DNA of 33,439 nt, taken from the NCBI GenBank assembly GCA_030463445.1, contig JAQGFW010021351.1, positions 1 through 33,439 of the forward strand, read 5' to 3'. The notes under the pieces were generated by a model, which worked only from the letters and a program-made list of their open reading frames with translations, had not been told where the DNA came from and ran no database searches. This DNA is from Euplotes aediculatus. Lineage: Eukaryota > Ciliophora > Spirotrichea > Euplotida > Euplotidae. Position numbers and translations under genes: made by a program. Positions 14,497 through 21,928 of the stretch are shown here, one piece after another (position 1 is the stretch's first letter; each line of letters opens with the position of its first letter).

Positions 14497-15201
14497 TTAG
14501 AGAAAGAAGCCTGCCCGAATTGCGAAACGGCGGTATTTTGTATCAATCTGGTCCTGGTTACGGATGGATTCAGTAGCCTGGTAGCGATAACCGAGACTAA
14601 GTAAAAAGCCGGCAGACCGGTTAAAGGGGATTTTAAGACCCAGTCCGGCGGCATATAATAGTCCGCCTTTAAAATCCTCCCCTGCCTGCGAATCCTGAGT
14701 AATATTGGCACCGTATCCTGCATCGATAAAATAAAAAGGTATTACAGTTCCGGAGCTGGCAAAATCGCCACGGAAACTGGCGAATAAGGGAACAATGGTT
14801 TGCGTAGCGTACAAATCAACACCTGTACCGAAACCAAGCATGGCAAACTGATTGATTTTATAGCCGTTCACCGTCTGAAAGGAAAAAGCAGCGGTAGTTA
14901 CTCCGTCTACAGTGGTTTTTCCGGCAACCAGCGGACCCAGTTCCGTAAAATGTGCAAAGCCGCTTGATTTATAGGAATAATTCCGGTAACGTTTGGCGGT
15001 TCCTACCGAATCCATTTCATTCCTGCTGACAGCCCATATGGAACCATCTGCTGCCAGCATACGGATCTTCTGATCAGAAGAATCAAGTACCTGACCGCGG
15101 ATCACTGAACCGTTTTTCAGGTAGAGGACATTATCTTTTTTTCCCTGGGCATAGGTTCCGGTAAAAAACAAATAAAACAGGAAGAGCATTGAAATTCTCA
15201 T
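14497..15201 (-). CDS. Predicted outer-membrane beta-barrel protein linked to a LytTR system
   Basis: The 234 residues begin with a signal peptide (MRISMLFLFYLFFTGTYAQ). A short segment follows, LYLKNGSVIRGQVLDSSDQK, then DGSIWAVSRNEMDSV, an SH3/Sm-like pattern seen in front of many Bacteroidota envelope proteins. The rest is made of alternating amphipathic strands (about 80-234: FAMLGFGTGVDLYA, FLLSLGYRYQA) and ends in an aromatic residue near the terminus (FAIRAGFFL), as in small outer-membrane barrels. Its start lies 10 bases after the response regulator, so the three genes form an operon. It may be the target, sensor partner or output of the two-component system; no specific function can be read. 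Confidence 0.8.
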   Translation of the reverse strand: MRISMLFLFYLFFTGTYAQGKKDNVLYLKNGSVIRGQVLDSSDQKIRMLAADGSIWAVSRNEMDSVGTAKRYRNYSYKSSGFAHFTELGPLVAGKTTVDGVTTAAFSFQTVNGYKINQFAMLGFGTGVDLYATQTIVPLFASFRGDFASSGTVIPFYFIDAGYGANITQDSQAGEDFKGGLLYAAGLGLKIPFNRSAGFLLSLGYRYQATESIRNQDQIDTKYRRFAIRAGFFL

Positions 15202-15211
15202 AAGAAAAAAG

Positions 15212-15934
15212 TTAACTCTCCGCCCATTCGCGGAATGCCGGCACTCTTTCCCTGCTCACAATCAGTTCATCCATGCTGGAACCAGCTTTCACATTGAGTT
15301 TCAGGCGGCTGTTAATATGTGGTTTAATGTGTTGAATTGCGGATGCCTGCACGATGATACTCCTGTTCAATCTGAAAAACTGCCTTGGATCCAGCATCTG
15401 TTCAAGATTTTCCAGGGTGTAATCAATGATGTAACGCGTACCATCATGCGCATATAAATATACGATTTTATTGTCTGCTGAAAAATAGGCGATCTCGCTG
15501 GTATCAATAAAAAAACTGCGGCTTCCGATCCTTGCCAGGAAGCGGGCTTTATAGGTTCTTGGTGTATTGTTGTTTAAACCGGATAACAGCTCCAGTTTAT
15601 CCAGTGCCTGTTTGAGTGATGCTTTTGTTACCGGTTTTAATAAATAATCAATGCTGAGCAGTTTGAATGCATCCATTGCATAGGAATCGAAGGCAGTGGT
15701 CAGTATAACCGGACACTGCGATTTCATCGTTCTGAAAATTTCAAAGGAAGGCCCGTCAGAAAGCTGAATATCCATCAGAATCAAATCAGGAGGCGGGTTT
15801 TGTTTCAGCCATTGGGTGGTTTCAGCAATGCTTTCCGTAACCGCGACCACTACAGCAGCAGGGCGCAATTGTTGGAGGAGTACTGTCAGACGTTCCGCAG
15901 CCAATGGCTCATCTTCAACAATCAGCGTTCGCAT
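15212..15934 (-). CDS. LytTR-family response regulator
   Basis: The 240 residues consist of a receiver domain (1-120) and a LytTR DNA-binding domain (about 140-238). In the receiver the acidic pocket is VEDE (6-9) and the phosphorylated Asp is Asp55 in LMDIQLSDG; LLKPV holds the conserved Lys. The LytTR domain has ARIGSRSFFIDTSEIAYFSA, then YIIDYTLENLEQML and FFRLNRSIIVQASAI. LytTR proteins bind pairs of about 9-bp direct repeats spaced two helical turns apart. Just such pairs occur upstream of both fasciclin genes nearby. It is co-transcribed with its kinase (7 bases apart) and a beta-barrel gene. Confidence 0.95.
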   Translation of the reverse strand: MRTLIVEDEPLAAERLTVLLQQLRPAAVVVAVTESIAETTQWLKQNPPPDLILMDIQLSDGPSFEIFRTMKSQCPVILTTAFDSYAMDAFKLLSIDYLLKPVTKASLKQALDKLELLSGLNNNTPRTYKARFLARIGSRSFFIDTSEIAYFSADNKIVYLYAHDGTRYIIDYTLENLEQMLDPRQFFRLNRSIIVQASAIQHIKPHINSRLKLNVKAGSSMDELIVSRERVPAFREWAES

Positions 15935-15941
15935 AATCAGG

Positions 15942-16961
15942 TTAAGATATTAATGGTAAATACACACTGAAAATCTTATCATCCTTTTTGATAGTGATCG
16001 TCTTGCCGGTACTTAATTCATACCGCTGACGGATATTATTAAGTCCAATTTGTGTTGACGGTTCCACCGGATTTTTGATTTGCAGGTTATTACTAACAAC
16101 CAAACTATTGTTTCCGTTCACTGAAATGTCAATAACCAGCGGGAATTGTTTAGACAGGATATTGTGCTTGATGGCATTTTCAATTAGCAGCTGCAAGGCA
16201 CCGGGTACAATCTGTTTACTTTTTTCTTCTTCCTGCACAAACAGGGTAATGGATAGATTTTCCGGGAATCGCTTGGTTAACAGGAAAATATAGGGCTGTA
16301 TGAATTCCAGTTCGGAGCGAAGACTAACCAGCTCTTTATCCTGATTGCTTAATAAATACCTGTAAACAGTAGCAAATGATTCAACAAATTCATTGGCTTC
16401 CGGATGCTCTTTGACCAACAGGCCTGAAAGCACATTCAGGTTATTAAAGAGAAAATGCGGATTGATCTGGTTGCGGATAATCTGTAATTGCGCCTGTGCG
16501 GTACTGCGTTTGAGTGCTTCGGCTTCCAGTTCCTTTTGTCGCAGGTTTCCTATAAAAACAAACAATGCATTCAGGATATGTAAAAACAGGTTTATCCTGG
16601 TGGCATACATGATGGTCAGTTTCATAGGAAGCGAAAGTGCTGCCCCTTCTAGTCCCGCTACTCCTCTTGCCGTAAGTAAAATAATAATCAAAGCGATCAA
16701 TACGGACGCTATGGTTCCTGCCAGAAAGGAAATCCCGATACGGGTAAGTTGTGTTTTAGCTGCCCAATATTGCCGGATCTTTTTGTCCAGTAAGCGGTTG
16801 GATTCCCATACTCCCAATGTAACCAGTAAAATGGTTAGCAGGCTTAAATACCAGGGAGCCTGGATCTGGTAATAGGTATAAACCTCGGCATAGAGTGTAT
16901 TCAGATACGAATAACTCCCCAAAAACAGGACCAGCCAAAATCTATAGTTATGGGCAAACAT
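15942..16961 (-). CDS. LytS-type sensor histidine kinase
   Basis: The 339 residues start with four predicted membrane helices (about 8-24, 36-52, 73-97, 115-138), with no large extracellular domain and no 5TM-LYT or other named sensor domain that I recognise. The His_kinase domain follows: QINPHFLFNNLN, with phospho-acceptor His169. The ATP-binding part has LLIENAIKHN (N box) and GLNNIRQRY. The short loops suggest that it senses membrane state or a membrane partner. The gene is upstream of the response regulator with a 7-base gap. A strong hairpin (16981-17012) lies between it and the fasciclin gene before it. Confidence 0.94.
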   Translation of the reverse strand: MFAHNYRFWLVLFLGSYSYLNTLYAEVYTYYQIQAPWYLSLLTILLVTLGVWESNRLLDKKIRQYWAAKTQLTRIGISFLAGTIASVLIALIIILLTARGVAGLEGAALSLPMKLTIMYATRINLFLHILNALFVFIGNLRQKELEAEALKRSTAQAQLQIIRNQINPHFLFNNLNVLSGLLVKEHPEANEFVESFATVYRYLLSNQDKELVSLRSELEFIQPYIFLLTKRFPENLSITLFVQEEEKSKQIVPGALQLLIENAIKHNILSKQFPLVIDISVNGNNSLVVSNNLQIKNPVEPSTQIGLNNIRQRYELSTGKTITIKKDDKIFSVYLPLIS

Positions 16962-16980
16962 GGGTAGAGGTTAAGTAAGA

Positions 16981-17012
16981 AGATAGTTCCGGCGTTAAAA
17001 CCGGAACTATCT
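16981..17012 (-). terminator. 12-bp perfect hairpin between fasciclin gene 1 and the kinase gene
   Basis: AGATAGTTCCGG (16981-16992) pairs exactly with 17001-17012 around an 8-base loop. It is 36 bases past the fasciclin stop and 20 before the kinase start, all on the minus strand. It probably ends or attenuates fasciclin transcripts. The sequence after it on the minus strand (TCTTACTTAACC) is only weakly T-rich, so termination may be incomplete. Confidence 0.5.
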
Positions 17013-17048
17013 AGCCATCCCCGCAGTATCAAAACTACTACAATCTTT

Positions 17049-17990
17049 CTACAGGATAACGCGATCGATCACATGGATAACACCGTTCGTGGTGGTGATA
17101 TTGAATGTTTGTCCAGGTGTAGTAGTGACAACTCTACTAACCGGACTTTCACTACCTGTTACTTTCACACTTGGTGGGTTGGTACCAACAGTAAGGGTGG
17201 TTCCGCTACGTAGAGTAGGAGCGGTGGCATTATTGATCAGGTCACTCGCATATACATTCGTTGCTATAACGTGCTGAGCCACTACAGCGGTAACCTCAGC
17301 AACTGACATTCCGTCAATAACAGCCTGCGTTACACCAGCTGCTTCAAAAGCTGCATTGGTAGGTGCGAACACTGTGTATTTGCCAGGATTGCTGATGGCA
17401 TCCACCAATCCTGCTTTTACTACCGCAGAAACCAGGATTGAAAAATCATCTGAACCTGTTGCTACTCCGGCTATGGTAAGTGTTGGTGGAATCAATACAT
17501 TACTAATAACATGAATAACACCATTGCTGGCAGGCACATCAGCAGTTTTTACAGCCACACCATTAACAAACACTCCATTTGCATTGCGGGAAGCAAAGAT
17601 CAGTTTCTGTGCCAGCGTACGAACGCTGTCGCTTGCCGGAACGTTAGCTGAACCTACTTCTGCTCCAACAACGTGGTAGAGCAGGATATCAGCCAGTGCC
17701 TGGGGTGTTGCGCTGTTGATAAAGGCCTGGTTAATACCGGCTGCCGCAAACGCATCATTATCCGGAGCGAACACAGTCAGATTACCAGGAGCTGCCAATT
17801 CATCTGCAAGTCCGGCTTTGGAAACCGCTGCCAGCAGCAATGAAAAATTAGGATTGGTGGCAACCACATCCGTAATGGTTGGATCTGCCGGCTGATTGTC
17901 GTCATCATCGTCTGAGCAGGCGCTAAAGGTAAATACTCCAAATAATGCGACCGCAACAAGAAGTAAGCGGGATGTCATAAATTTTTTCAT
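17049..17990 (-). CDS. Surface-type lipoprotein with two fasciclin (FAS1) domains
   Basis: FAS1 domains act in adhesion and matrix binding. The start at 17990 (MKKFMTSRLLL) gives 313 residues with a lipoprotein signal, the acylated Cys25 in FTFSAC; the open frame runs 13 codons further up, but those are leader sequence. Cys is followed by SDDDDDN, which matches the Bacteroidota export signal that sends lipoproteins to the cell surface. FAS1 domain 1 spans about 35-170 (NLTVFAPDNDAF, LLYHVVG, NGVIHVISNVL) and domain 2 about 175-313 (KYTVFAPTNAAF, QHVIATNVY, NGVIHVIDRVIL). Two direct repeats lie 54 bp upstream of the start and resemble LytTR sites. Confidence 0.93.
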   Translation of the reverse strand: MKKFMTSRLLLVAVALFGVFTFSACSDDDDDNQPADPTITDVVATNPNFSLLLAAVSKAGLADELAAPGNLTVFAPDNDAFAAAGINQAFINSATPQALADILLYHVVGAEVGSANVPASDSVRTLAQKLIFASRNANGVFVNGVAVKTADVPASNGVIHVISNVLIPPTLTIAGVATGSDDFSILVSAVVKAGLVDAISNPGKYTVFAPTNAAFEAAGVTQAVIDGMSVAEVTAVVAQHVIATNVYASDLINNATAPTLRSGTTLTVGTNPPSVKVTGSESPVSRVVTTTPGQTFNITTTNGVIHVIDRVIL

Positions 17991-18043
17991 GATGCTAGAT
18001 TTTCCTTTTGTAACAGAATCGAAATGCAAAAGATGAACAGAAT

Positions 18044-18078
18044 GGAGTGAGTTGTAGAATAGAGGGAGTGAACTGTTG
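18044..18078 (-). promoter_or_regulatory. Tandem LytTR-like sites upstream of fasciclin gene 1
   Basis: Two 14-base direct repeats, read on the minus strand as CAACAGTTCACTCC (18078-18065) and CTACAACTCACTCC (18057-18044), have a pitch of exactly 21 bp. The core ACAGTTCAC differs in one position from the general LytTR pattern [TA][AC][CA]GTTN[AG][TG]. The proximal unit ends 54 bp before the start codon, in the same place as the pair before fasciclin gene 2. Confidence 0.65.
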
Positions 18079-18099
18079 ATTTTTTATTGGGAATGCTGT

Positions 18100-19077
18100 T
18101 TATGGCAGCAATACCTGGTCTATCACATGCACCACTCCATTGGTAGCCAGCAGATCGGTAAGGGTGATATTGGATGCCGTAGTATTTGCGTTTCCTTTTA
18201 CCCTTGCACCGGATCCCAGGCTTATTTCCAGGGTTCCTCCCTGAAAAGTGGGAACATCAGTGCCATCTACCAGATCAGAACTGAAAACCCGCGCACCTGC
18301 AATTACGTGATAGGCCAGTACATTTAATAAAAAGGCAGGATCAGCGTTGTTAATTACATCAACCGATGTTAATCCCGCTGCGGCAAAAGCCTGGTTAGTG
18401 GGGGCGAATACGGTAAACGGGCCATCGCTGCTAAGGATTGCAGCTACATCTGTACCTGTTGCACCAGCGCGAATTACTGCAGCAACCAGGAAACTGAGAT
18501 TAGAATTCCCTGATGCCAGCGCAACAATATTACCCGGAGCAGGAATCAATACCCGATCCACCACATGTATCACGCCATTGGAGCAATCGATATCGGCAAT
18601 AATAACTTTTACTCCGTTAATAAACACATTACCGGCGCTTGTACGGGTTACATATAAAGGCTGGCCATTCAGACTGGGAACGGGGGTATTGCTGGCCTGC
18701 GGAATTTCAGCAGCAAACACTTCATCCCCAACAACATGATAGAGTAAGATGGATTTAAGTACATCTACAGGAGCTTTGGCAATATCCGCTACTGATTTAA
18801 AACCTGCGGCTCTGAATGCATCATTAGTAGGTGCAAATACAGTAAGATTTGCCTTTTTATCGTTCAATGCCGGAACCAGGCCGGTACGTGCTACTGCTGC
18901 TTTCAAAAGACTGAATCGTCCGTCTGAAGAAGCAACTTCCCAGATTGTTTTTTTCTTCGCCTGATTTTTCCAGGGTGGCGGAACCGGACCCATTTTCTGA
19001 CAACTGGCAAGAAACAGTACAGCAAGCAATGGCAATGCCCAGGTGCGGGCAACTTGTAAGATGGTTTTGTTTAGCAT
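18100..19077 (-). CDS. Lipoprotein with two fasciclin (FAS1) domains
   Basis: The 325 residues start with a lipoprotein signal, acylated Cys26 in LFLASCQK. The residues after Cys (QKMGPVPPP) lack the acidic run of fasciclin protein 1, so it may stay on the periplasmic side of the outer membrane. FAS1 domain 1 spans about 45-180 (NLTVFAPTNDAFRAAGF, LLYHVVGDEVF, NGVIHVVDRVLIP) and domain 2 about 185-325 (PFTVFAPTNQAFAAAGL, AYHVIAGARVF, NGVVHVIDQVLLP). It is a tandem paralogue of fasciclin gene 1, in the same direction and 109 bases upstream of it. It carries the same kind of 21-bp-pitch direct repeats upstream. Confidence 0.92.
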   Translation of the reverse strand: MLNKTILQVARTWALPLLAVLFLASCQKMGPVPPPWKNQAKKKTIWEVASSDGRFSLLKAAVARTGLVPALNDKKANLTVFAPTNDAFRAAGFKSVADIAKAPVDVLKSILLYHVVGDEVFAAEIPQASNTPVPSLNGQPLYVTRTSAGNVFINGVKVIIADIDCSNGVIHVVDRVLIPAPGNIVALASGNSNLSFLVAAVIRAGATGTDVAAILSSDGPFTVFAPTNQAFAAAGLTSVDVINNADPAFLLNVLAYHVIAGARVFSSDLVDGTDVPTFQGGTLEISLGSGARVKGNANTTASNITLTDLLATNGVVHVIDQVLLP

Positions 19078-19129
19078 AACAAAGAGTTTGAGATATTACA
19101 GTTCGCACAATTGTTAAGATTTTAACAGG

Positions 19130-19164
19130 GGAGTGAATTGTAGTTTTCCAGGCGTGAATTGCTT
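19130..19164 (-). promoter_or_regulatory. Tandem LytTR-like sites upstream of fasciclin gene 2
   Basis: Minus-strand units AAGCAATTCACGCC (19164-19151) and CTACAATTCACTCC (19143-19130) are direct repeats at exactly 21-bp pitch. They match the pair before fasciclin gene 1 and end 53 bp before this start codon. The consensus of the four units is close to ACAATTCACTCC. Confidence 0.65.
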
Positions 19165-19176
19165 TTCTGCTTCCTC

Positions 19177-19205
19177 TACCCGTCGGTTACCCGTTGGGTA
19201 GTTAC
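19177..19205. repeat. Dispersed palindromic repeat, copy 2 (most complete)
   Basis: It can fold as CTACCC-GT-CGG, loop TTAC, CCG-TT-GGGTAG (19177-19202). The first 15 bases from 19178 recur at 6232. Bases 19184-19204 recur at 31878-31898 with one mismatch. It directly precedes the -7 box of the MtfA-like gene. Confidence 0.6.
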
Positions 19206-19210
19206 ATTTG
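19203..19210 (+). promoter_or_regulatory. -7 box (TACATTTG) of the MtfA-like gene
   Basis: Exact TAnnTTTG match ending 3 bases before the ATG at 19214. Transcription would start at about the start codon. Its upstream part overlaps the palindromic repeat at 19177-19205. Confidence 0.45.
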
Positions 19211-19213
19211 CTT

Positions 19214-20005
19214 ATGTTTGGAATTGTATTTTTCGGAGCACTTATACTGGCATTGATCTGGTGGAAACAGACAGATCGGAAAAAACAGGCGGCTGCCCCC
19301 CTGCCGGCCAATATCCCCGCTATCCTGGAGGAAGAAGTAACCTATTTCCGCTCCCTTTCAGAAAGCGATAAACCGCGATTTATAACGGAGGTAGAAGCCT
19401 TTCTAAAGGAAACCCGCATTACTCCCGTTGGAACGGAGATCGATGATTCCGATCGGGTATTAGTGGCTGCCAGTGCCGTTATTCCAATTTTCGGATTTCC
19501 GGAATGGCAGTACAGTAACCTTACCGATGTGTTGATTTACAAGGATAGTTTTGACCAGGAATTTGATACCCAATCCCGCGACCGGAATATTCTTGGCATG
19601 GTCGGTTCCGGCGTGATGAACCACAAAATGATTCTTAGCAAGCAGGCTTTACGGGAAGGTTTTTCCAATAAAACAGACAAACACAATACGGCCATTCATG
19701 AGTTTGTTCATTTGCTGGATAAGGCCGATGGTGCAGTGGACGGAGTTCCCGAGGCACTGCTATCCAAACAATATTGCCTGCCCTGGCTGAAACTGATTCA
19801 CCGGAAAATAGAAGAAATCAAAGAGAATGAATCGGATATCAACCCATATGGGGCAACCAATGAGACGGAATTTTTTGCTGTTGCTGCCGAATACTTTTTC
19901 GAACGGCCGGCATTATTGAAAGAAAAGCATCCTAAGCTGTACGAAATGCTGGAGAAAATTTTTAAACAGGCCCCTCCAACCCGGATTTCAGGATCCAGAC
20001 AGTAA
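19214..20005 (+). CDS. MtfA-like zinc metallopeptidase (M90 family)
   Basis: The protein resembles MtfA, the E. coli M90 peptidase that titrates the glucose-PTS repressor Mlc. The zinc site HEFVH lies at residues 162-166, followed by LLDKADG, with the probable third ligand in ETEFFAVAAEYFF. Residues 2-16 form one membrane helix (FGIVFFGALILALIW), so it is likely anchored in the inner membrane with the peptidase on the cytoplasmic side, unlike soluble MtfA. ATG at 19214 is preferred over the TTG two codons upstream, since the latter lies in the -7 box. The 3' end overlaps the convergent lutC gene by 44 bases. Confidence 0.88.
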   Translation: MFGIVFFGALILALIWWKQTDRKKQAAAPLPANIPAILEEEVTYFRSLSESDKPRFITEVEAFLKETRITPVGTEIDDSDRVLVAASAVIPIFGFPEWQYSNLTDVLIYKDSFDQEFDTQSRDRNILGMVGSGVMNHKMILSKQALREGFSNKTDKHNTAIHEFVHLLDKADGAVDGVPEALLSKQYCLPWLKLIHRKIEEIKENESDINPYGATNETEFFAVAAEYFFERPALLKEKHPKLYEMLEKIFKQAPPTRISGSRQ

Positions 20006-20561
20006 GTGCAACCGGACCATGTGCTCCAATAACGAGCGATTGCTCAATGTCTGCCGTTTTGGATGGCCCCGCTATAAAAACACCAAAGCCCTCCTGGTTA
20101 ATCCGGATACGTTGATAGGCCTCATGCATGGTGGGAACAAGTTCTTCTTCCCGCAGCACCAATACAAGCTCCTGCGCAATGAATGGTAAAATTCGGTTAC
20201 CCATGGACGTTTCCTCCACCCAGATTGCACCGTTCTCGGCAACACCCAGACTTCCCCGGATATAAACCCGGTCGAGTTTCTCCAATTCGGTAAGATCCTG
20301 CGAAACTTCATCTATGCTGGAAAATCCATTCAGCCTGCTCACAACTAAGAGGCCTTCCTGTCTTGCTGTTTCAATTTCCACCGTTAGATCAGCAGCCCTA
20401 TCAACTAACCTTACCCTACCACCAACAGCATTGACGAATTGTTCAAAAGAGGAGATCAGCTCTTTGATGGGTGTTACCGCTGAATAATCCAATACGGGCA
20501 ATGGTTTACCTGCCGGTTGCGCCTGTTTAACAGCTTCCAGTATTTGATTTCGGCTACTCAT
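19962..20561 (-). CDS. lutC: LutC, LUD-domain subunit of L-lactate oxidation
   Basis: LutC is the LUD-domain part of the LutABC iron-sulfur system that oxidises L-lactate to pyruvate. The 199 residues are almost entirely the LUD domain: GSLGVAENGAIWVEE (about 105-119), LVLVLREEELVPTMHEAY in part, and the end FIAGPSKTADIEQSLVIGAHGP, here in pieces (FIAGPSKTADIEQSLV, GAHGP). It is the last gene of the operon; its start overlaps the lutB stop by 4 bases. Its 3' end runs 44 bases into the convergent MtfA-like gene. Confidence 0.92.
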   Translation of the reverse strand: MSSRNQILEAVKQAQPAGKPLPVLDYSAVTPIKELISSFEQFVNAVGGRVRLVDRAADLTVEIETARQEGLLVVSRLNGFSSIDEVSQDLTELEKLDRVYIRGSLGVAENGAIWVEETSMGNRILPFIAQELVLVLREEELVPTMHEAYQRIRINQEGFGVFIAGPSKTADIEQSLVIGAHGPVALTVWILKSGLEGPV

Positions 20562-21928
20562 GAACGTTGTTGTTTTTTATACCATTCCTGAAAACTCTGC
20601 CTGGGCGCTTCCGGCATTTCTCTCTGTTTGAACCAGGGATTCCAGCTTTTATTTTTAACCAGAAAGGGGAGATTGGCTGTCACCCATCTTGCAGTTTTTC
20701 CTGCAAAACGATAAACAGCAGGCCGTGCAAGGACCCATGCCATCAGTTGCATGCCAATTTTTTTTGATGGTGCTGTTAGCCCTTCTGCACTGATTACCTG
20801 TCGCCATTTCCAGAGTTGTTCGTGGATATTGATTTTAACCGGACAAACATTGGTGCAGGAACCACAAAGTGTGGAGGCAAATGGCAGATCAGCATTCGCT
20901 TTCATGTCCAGGTTGGGATTCAGAATGGAGCCAATCGGTCCGGCTACAGCCGTATGATAACTATGTCCGCCACTTCGCCTGTAAACGGGACAGGTATTAA
21001 AACAGGCAGCACAGCGTATACACTTCAGGGAATTCCGAAAATCTTCTCTTCCTAACTGTCTTGATCTGCCATTGTCAACAAGCACAATATGCATTTCCTT
21101 ACCAGATGCCGGCTTGTGAAAATGACTGGTATAGGTAGTGATGGGTTGTCCGGTTGCACTTCTTGCAAGCAATCGGGTAAACACACCCAGGTGTTCTGCT
21201 TTGGGAATGATTTTTTCAAACCCCATGCAGGCGATATGAATCCGGGCCGCATGCGCTCCCATATCGGCATTGCCTTCATTGGTACAAACTACGATACCAC
21301 CAGTTTCGGCAATCGCGAAATTCACTCCGGTGATGGCCAGCTCCGACTGAATGAATTTTTCTCTCAGATGCAGGCGGGCTGCATGGGTGAGGTACTGCGG
21401 ATCATTATTTCCTTTTTCTGTTCCCAGGTGTTCATGAAAAGTAGTACTGACATCTTCCTTTTTAAGATGAATTGCTGGTAAAACGATATGGCTGGGCGCT
21501 TCTTCCCTGAATTGTACGATACGTTCTCCCAGATCGGTATCTACCACCTCTATGCCTTTCTCCTGCAGGTAAGGGTTGAGGTGACATTCTTCCGTAAGCA
21601 TGCTCTTGCTCTTGACGATGCGATCTATTCCGGCTCCCTTCAGGATCTCATAAATTATCCGATTGTGCTCTTCGGCATCTTTTGCCCAGTGAACAGTTAC
21701 TCCGTTGGTCTTTGCGTTTTGCTCAAATTCAAGCAGGTAATCATGCAGGTTAGCCAGGGTATGATCCTTTATATCCGATGCCCACTGGCGGAGCTGTTCC
21801 CACTCAGGCAGGGTATTGGCAGCACGATCACGTTTCTGACGAACCCACCATAGCGTTTGATCATGCCAGTTAGTACGGAGTTCATCCGCATTGAATTTTT
21901 CGGCAAGGTGGGCGTGTTTACTACTCAT
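20558..21928 (-). CDS. lutB: LutB, iron-sulfur subunit of L-lactate oxidation
   Basis: LutB (456 residues) combines a LUD domain (about 70-300, with ITGVNFAIAETGGIVVCTNE in two parts: GVNFAIAETG, GIVVCTNEGN) and a ferredoxin-like region with two 4Fe-4S motifs. The visible cysteines are 303, 306, 309 and 313 (CIRCAACFNTC), then 355, 358 and 362 (CGSCTNVC). A C-terminal helical domain follows. With LutA and LutC it oxidises L-lactate and passes electrons towards the respiratory chain. It overlaps lutA by 8 bases and lutC by 4, a tightly coupled operon. Confidence 0.94.
   Translation of the reverse strand: MSSKHAHLAEKFNADELRTNWHDQTLWWVRQKRDRAANTLPEWEQLRQWASDIKDHTLANLHDYLLEFEQNAKTNGVTVHWAKDAEEHNRIIYEILKGAGIDRIVKSKSMLTEECHLNPYLQEKGIEVVDTDLGERIVQFREEAPSHIVLPAIHLKKEDVSTTFHEHLGTEKGNNDPQYLTHAARLHLREKFIQSELAITGVNFAIAETGGIVVCTNEGNADMGAHAARIHIACMGFEKIIPKAEHLGVFTRLLARSATGQPITTYTSHFHKPASGKEMHIVLVDNGRSRQLGREDFRNSLKCIRCAACFNTCPVYRRSGGHSYHTAVAGPIGSILNPNLDMKANADLPFASTLCGSCTNVCPVKINIHEQLWKWRQVISAEGLTAPSKKIGMQLMAWVLARPAVYRFAGKTARWVTANLPFLVKNKSWNPWFKQREMPEAPRQSFQEWYKKQQRS

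Noticed and set aside
16393-16872. Open frame of 159 residues opposite the histidine kinase gene
   Set aside because: A shadow of the kinase reading frame; low-complexity composition and no start signals.
18347-18739. Open frame of 130 residues opposite fasciclin gene 2
   Set aside because: Its Ala/Thr-rich sequence is what the opposite strand of FAS1 repeats yields; the fasciclin gene is clearly the real one.
21089-21853. Plus-strand frames over lutB (130 and 121 residues)
   Set aside because: They are opposite the conserved LUD and ferredoxin regions of lutB and show no family motif.
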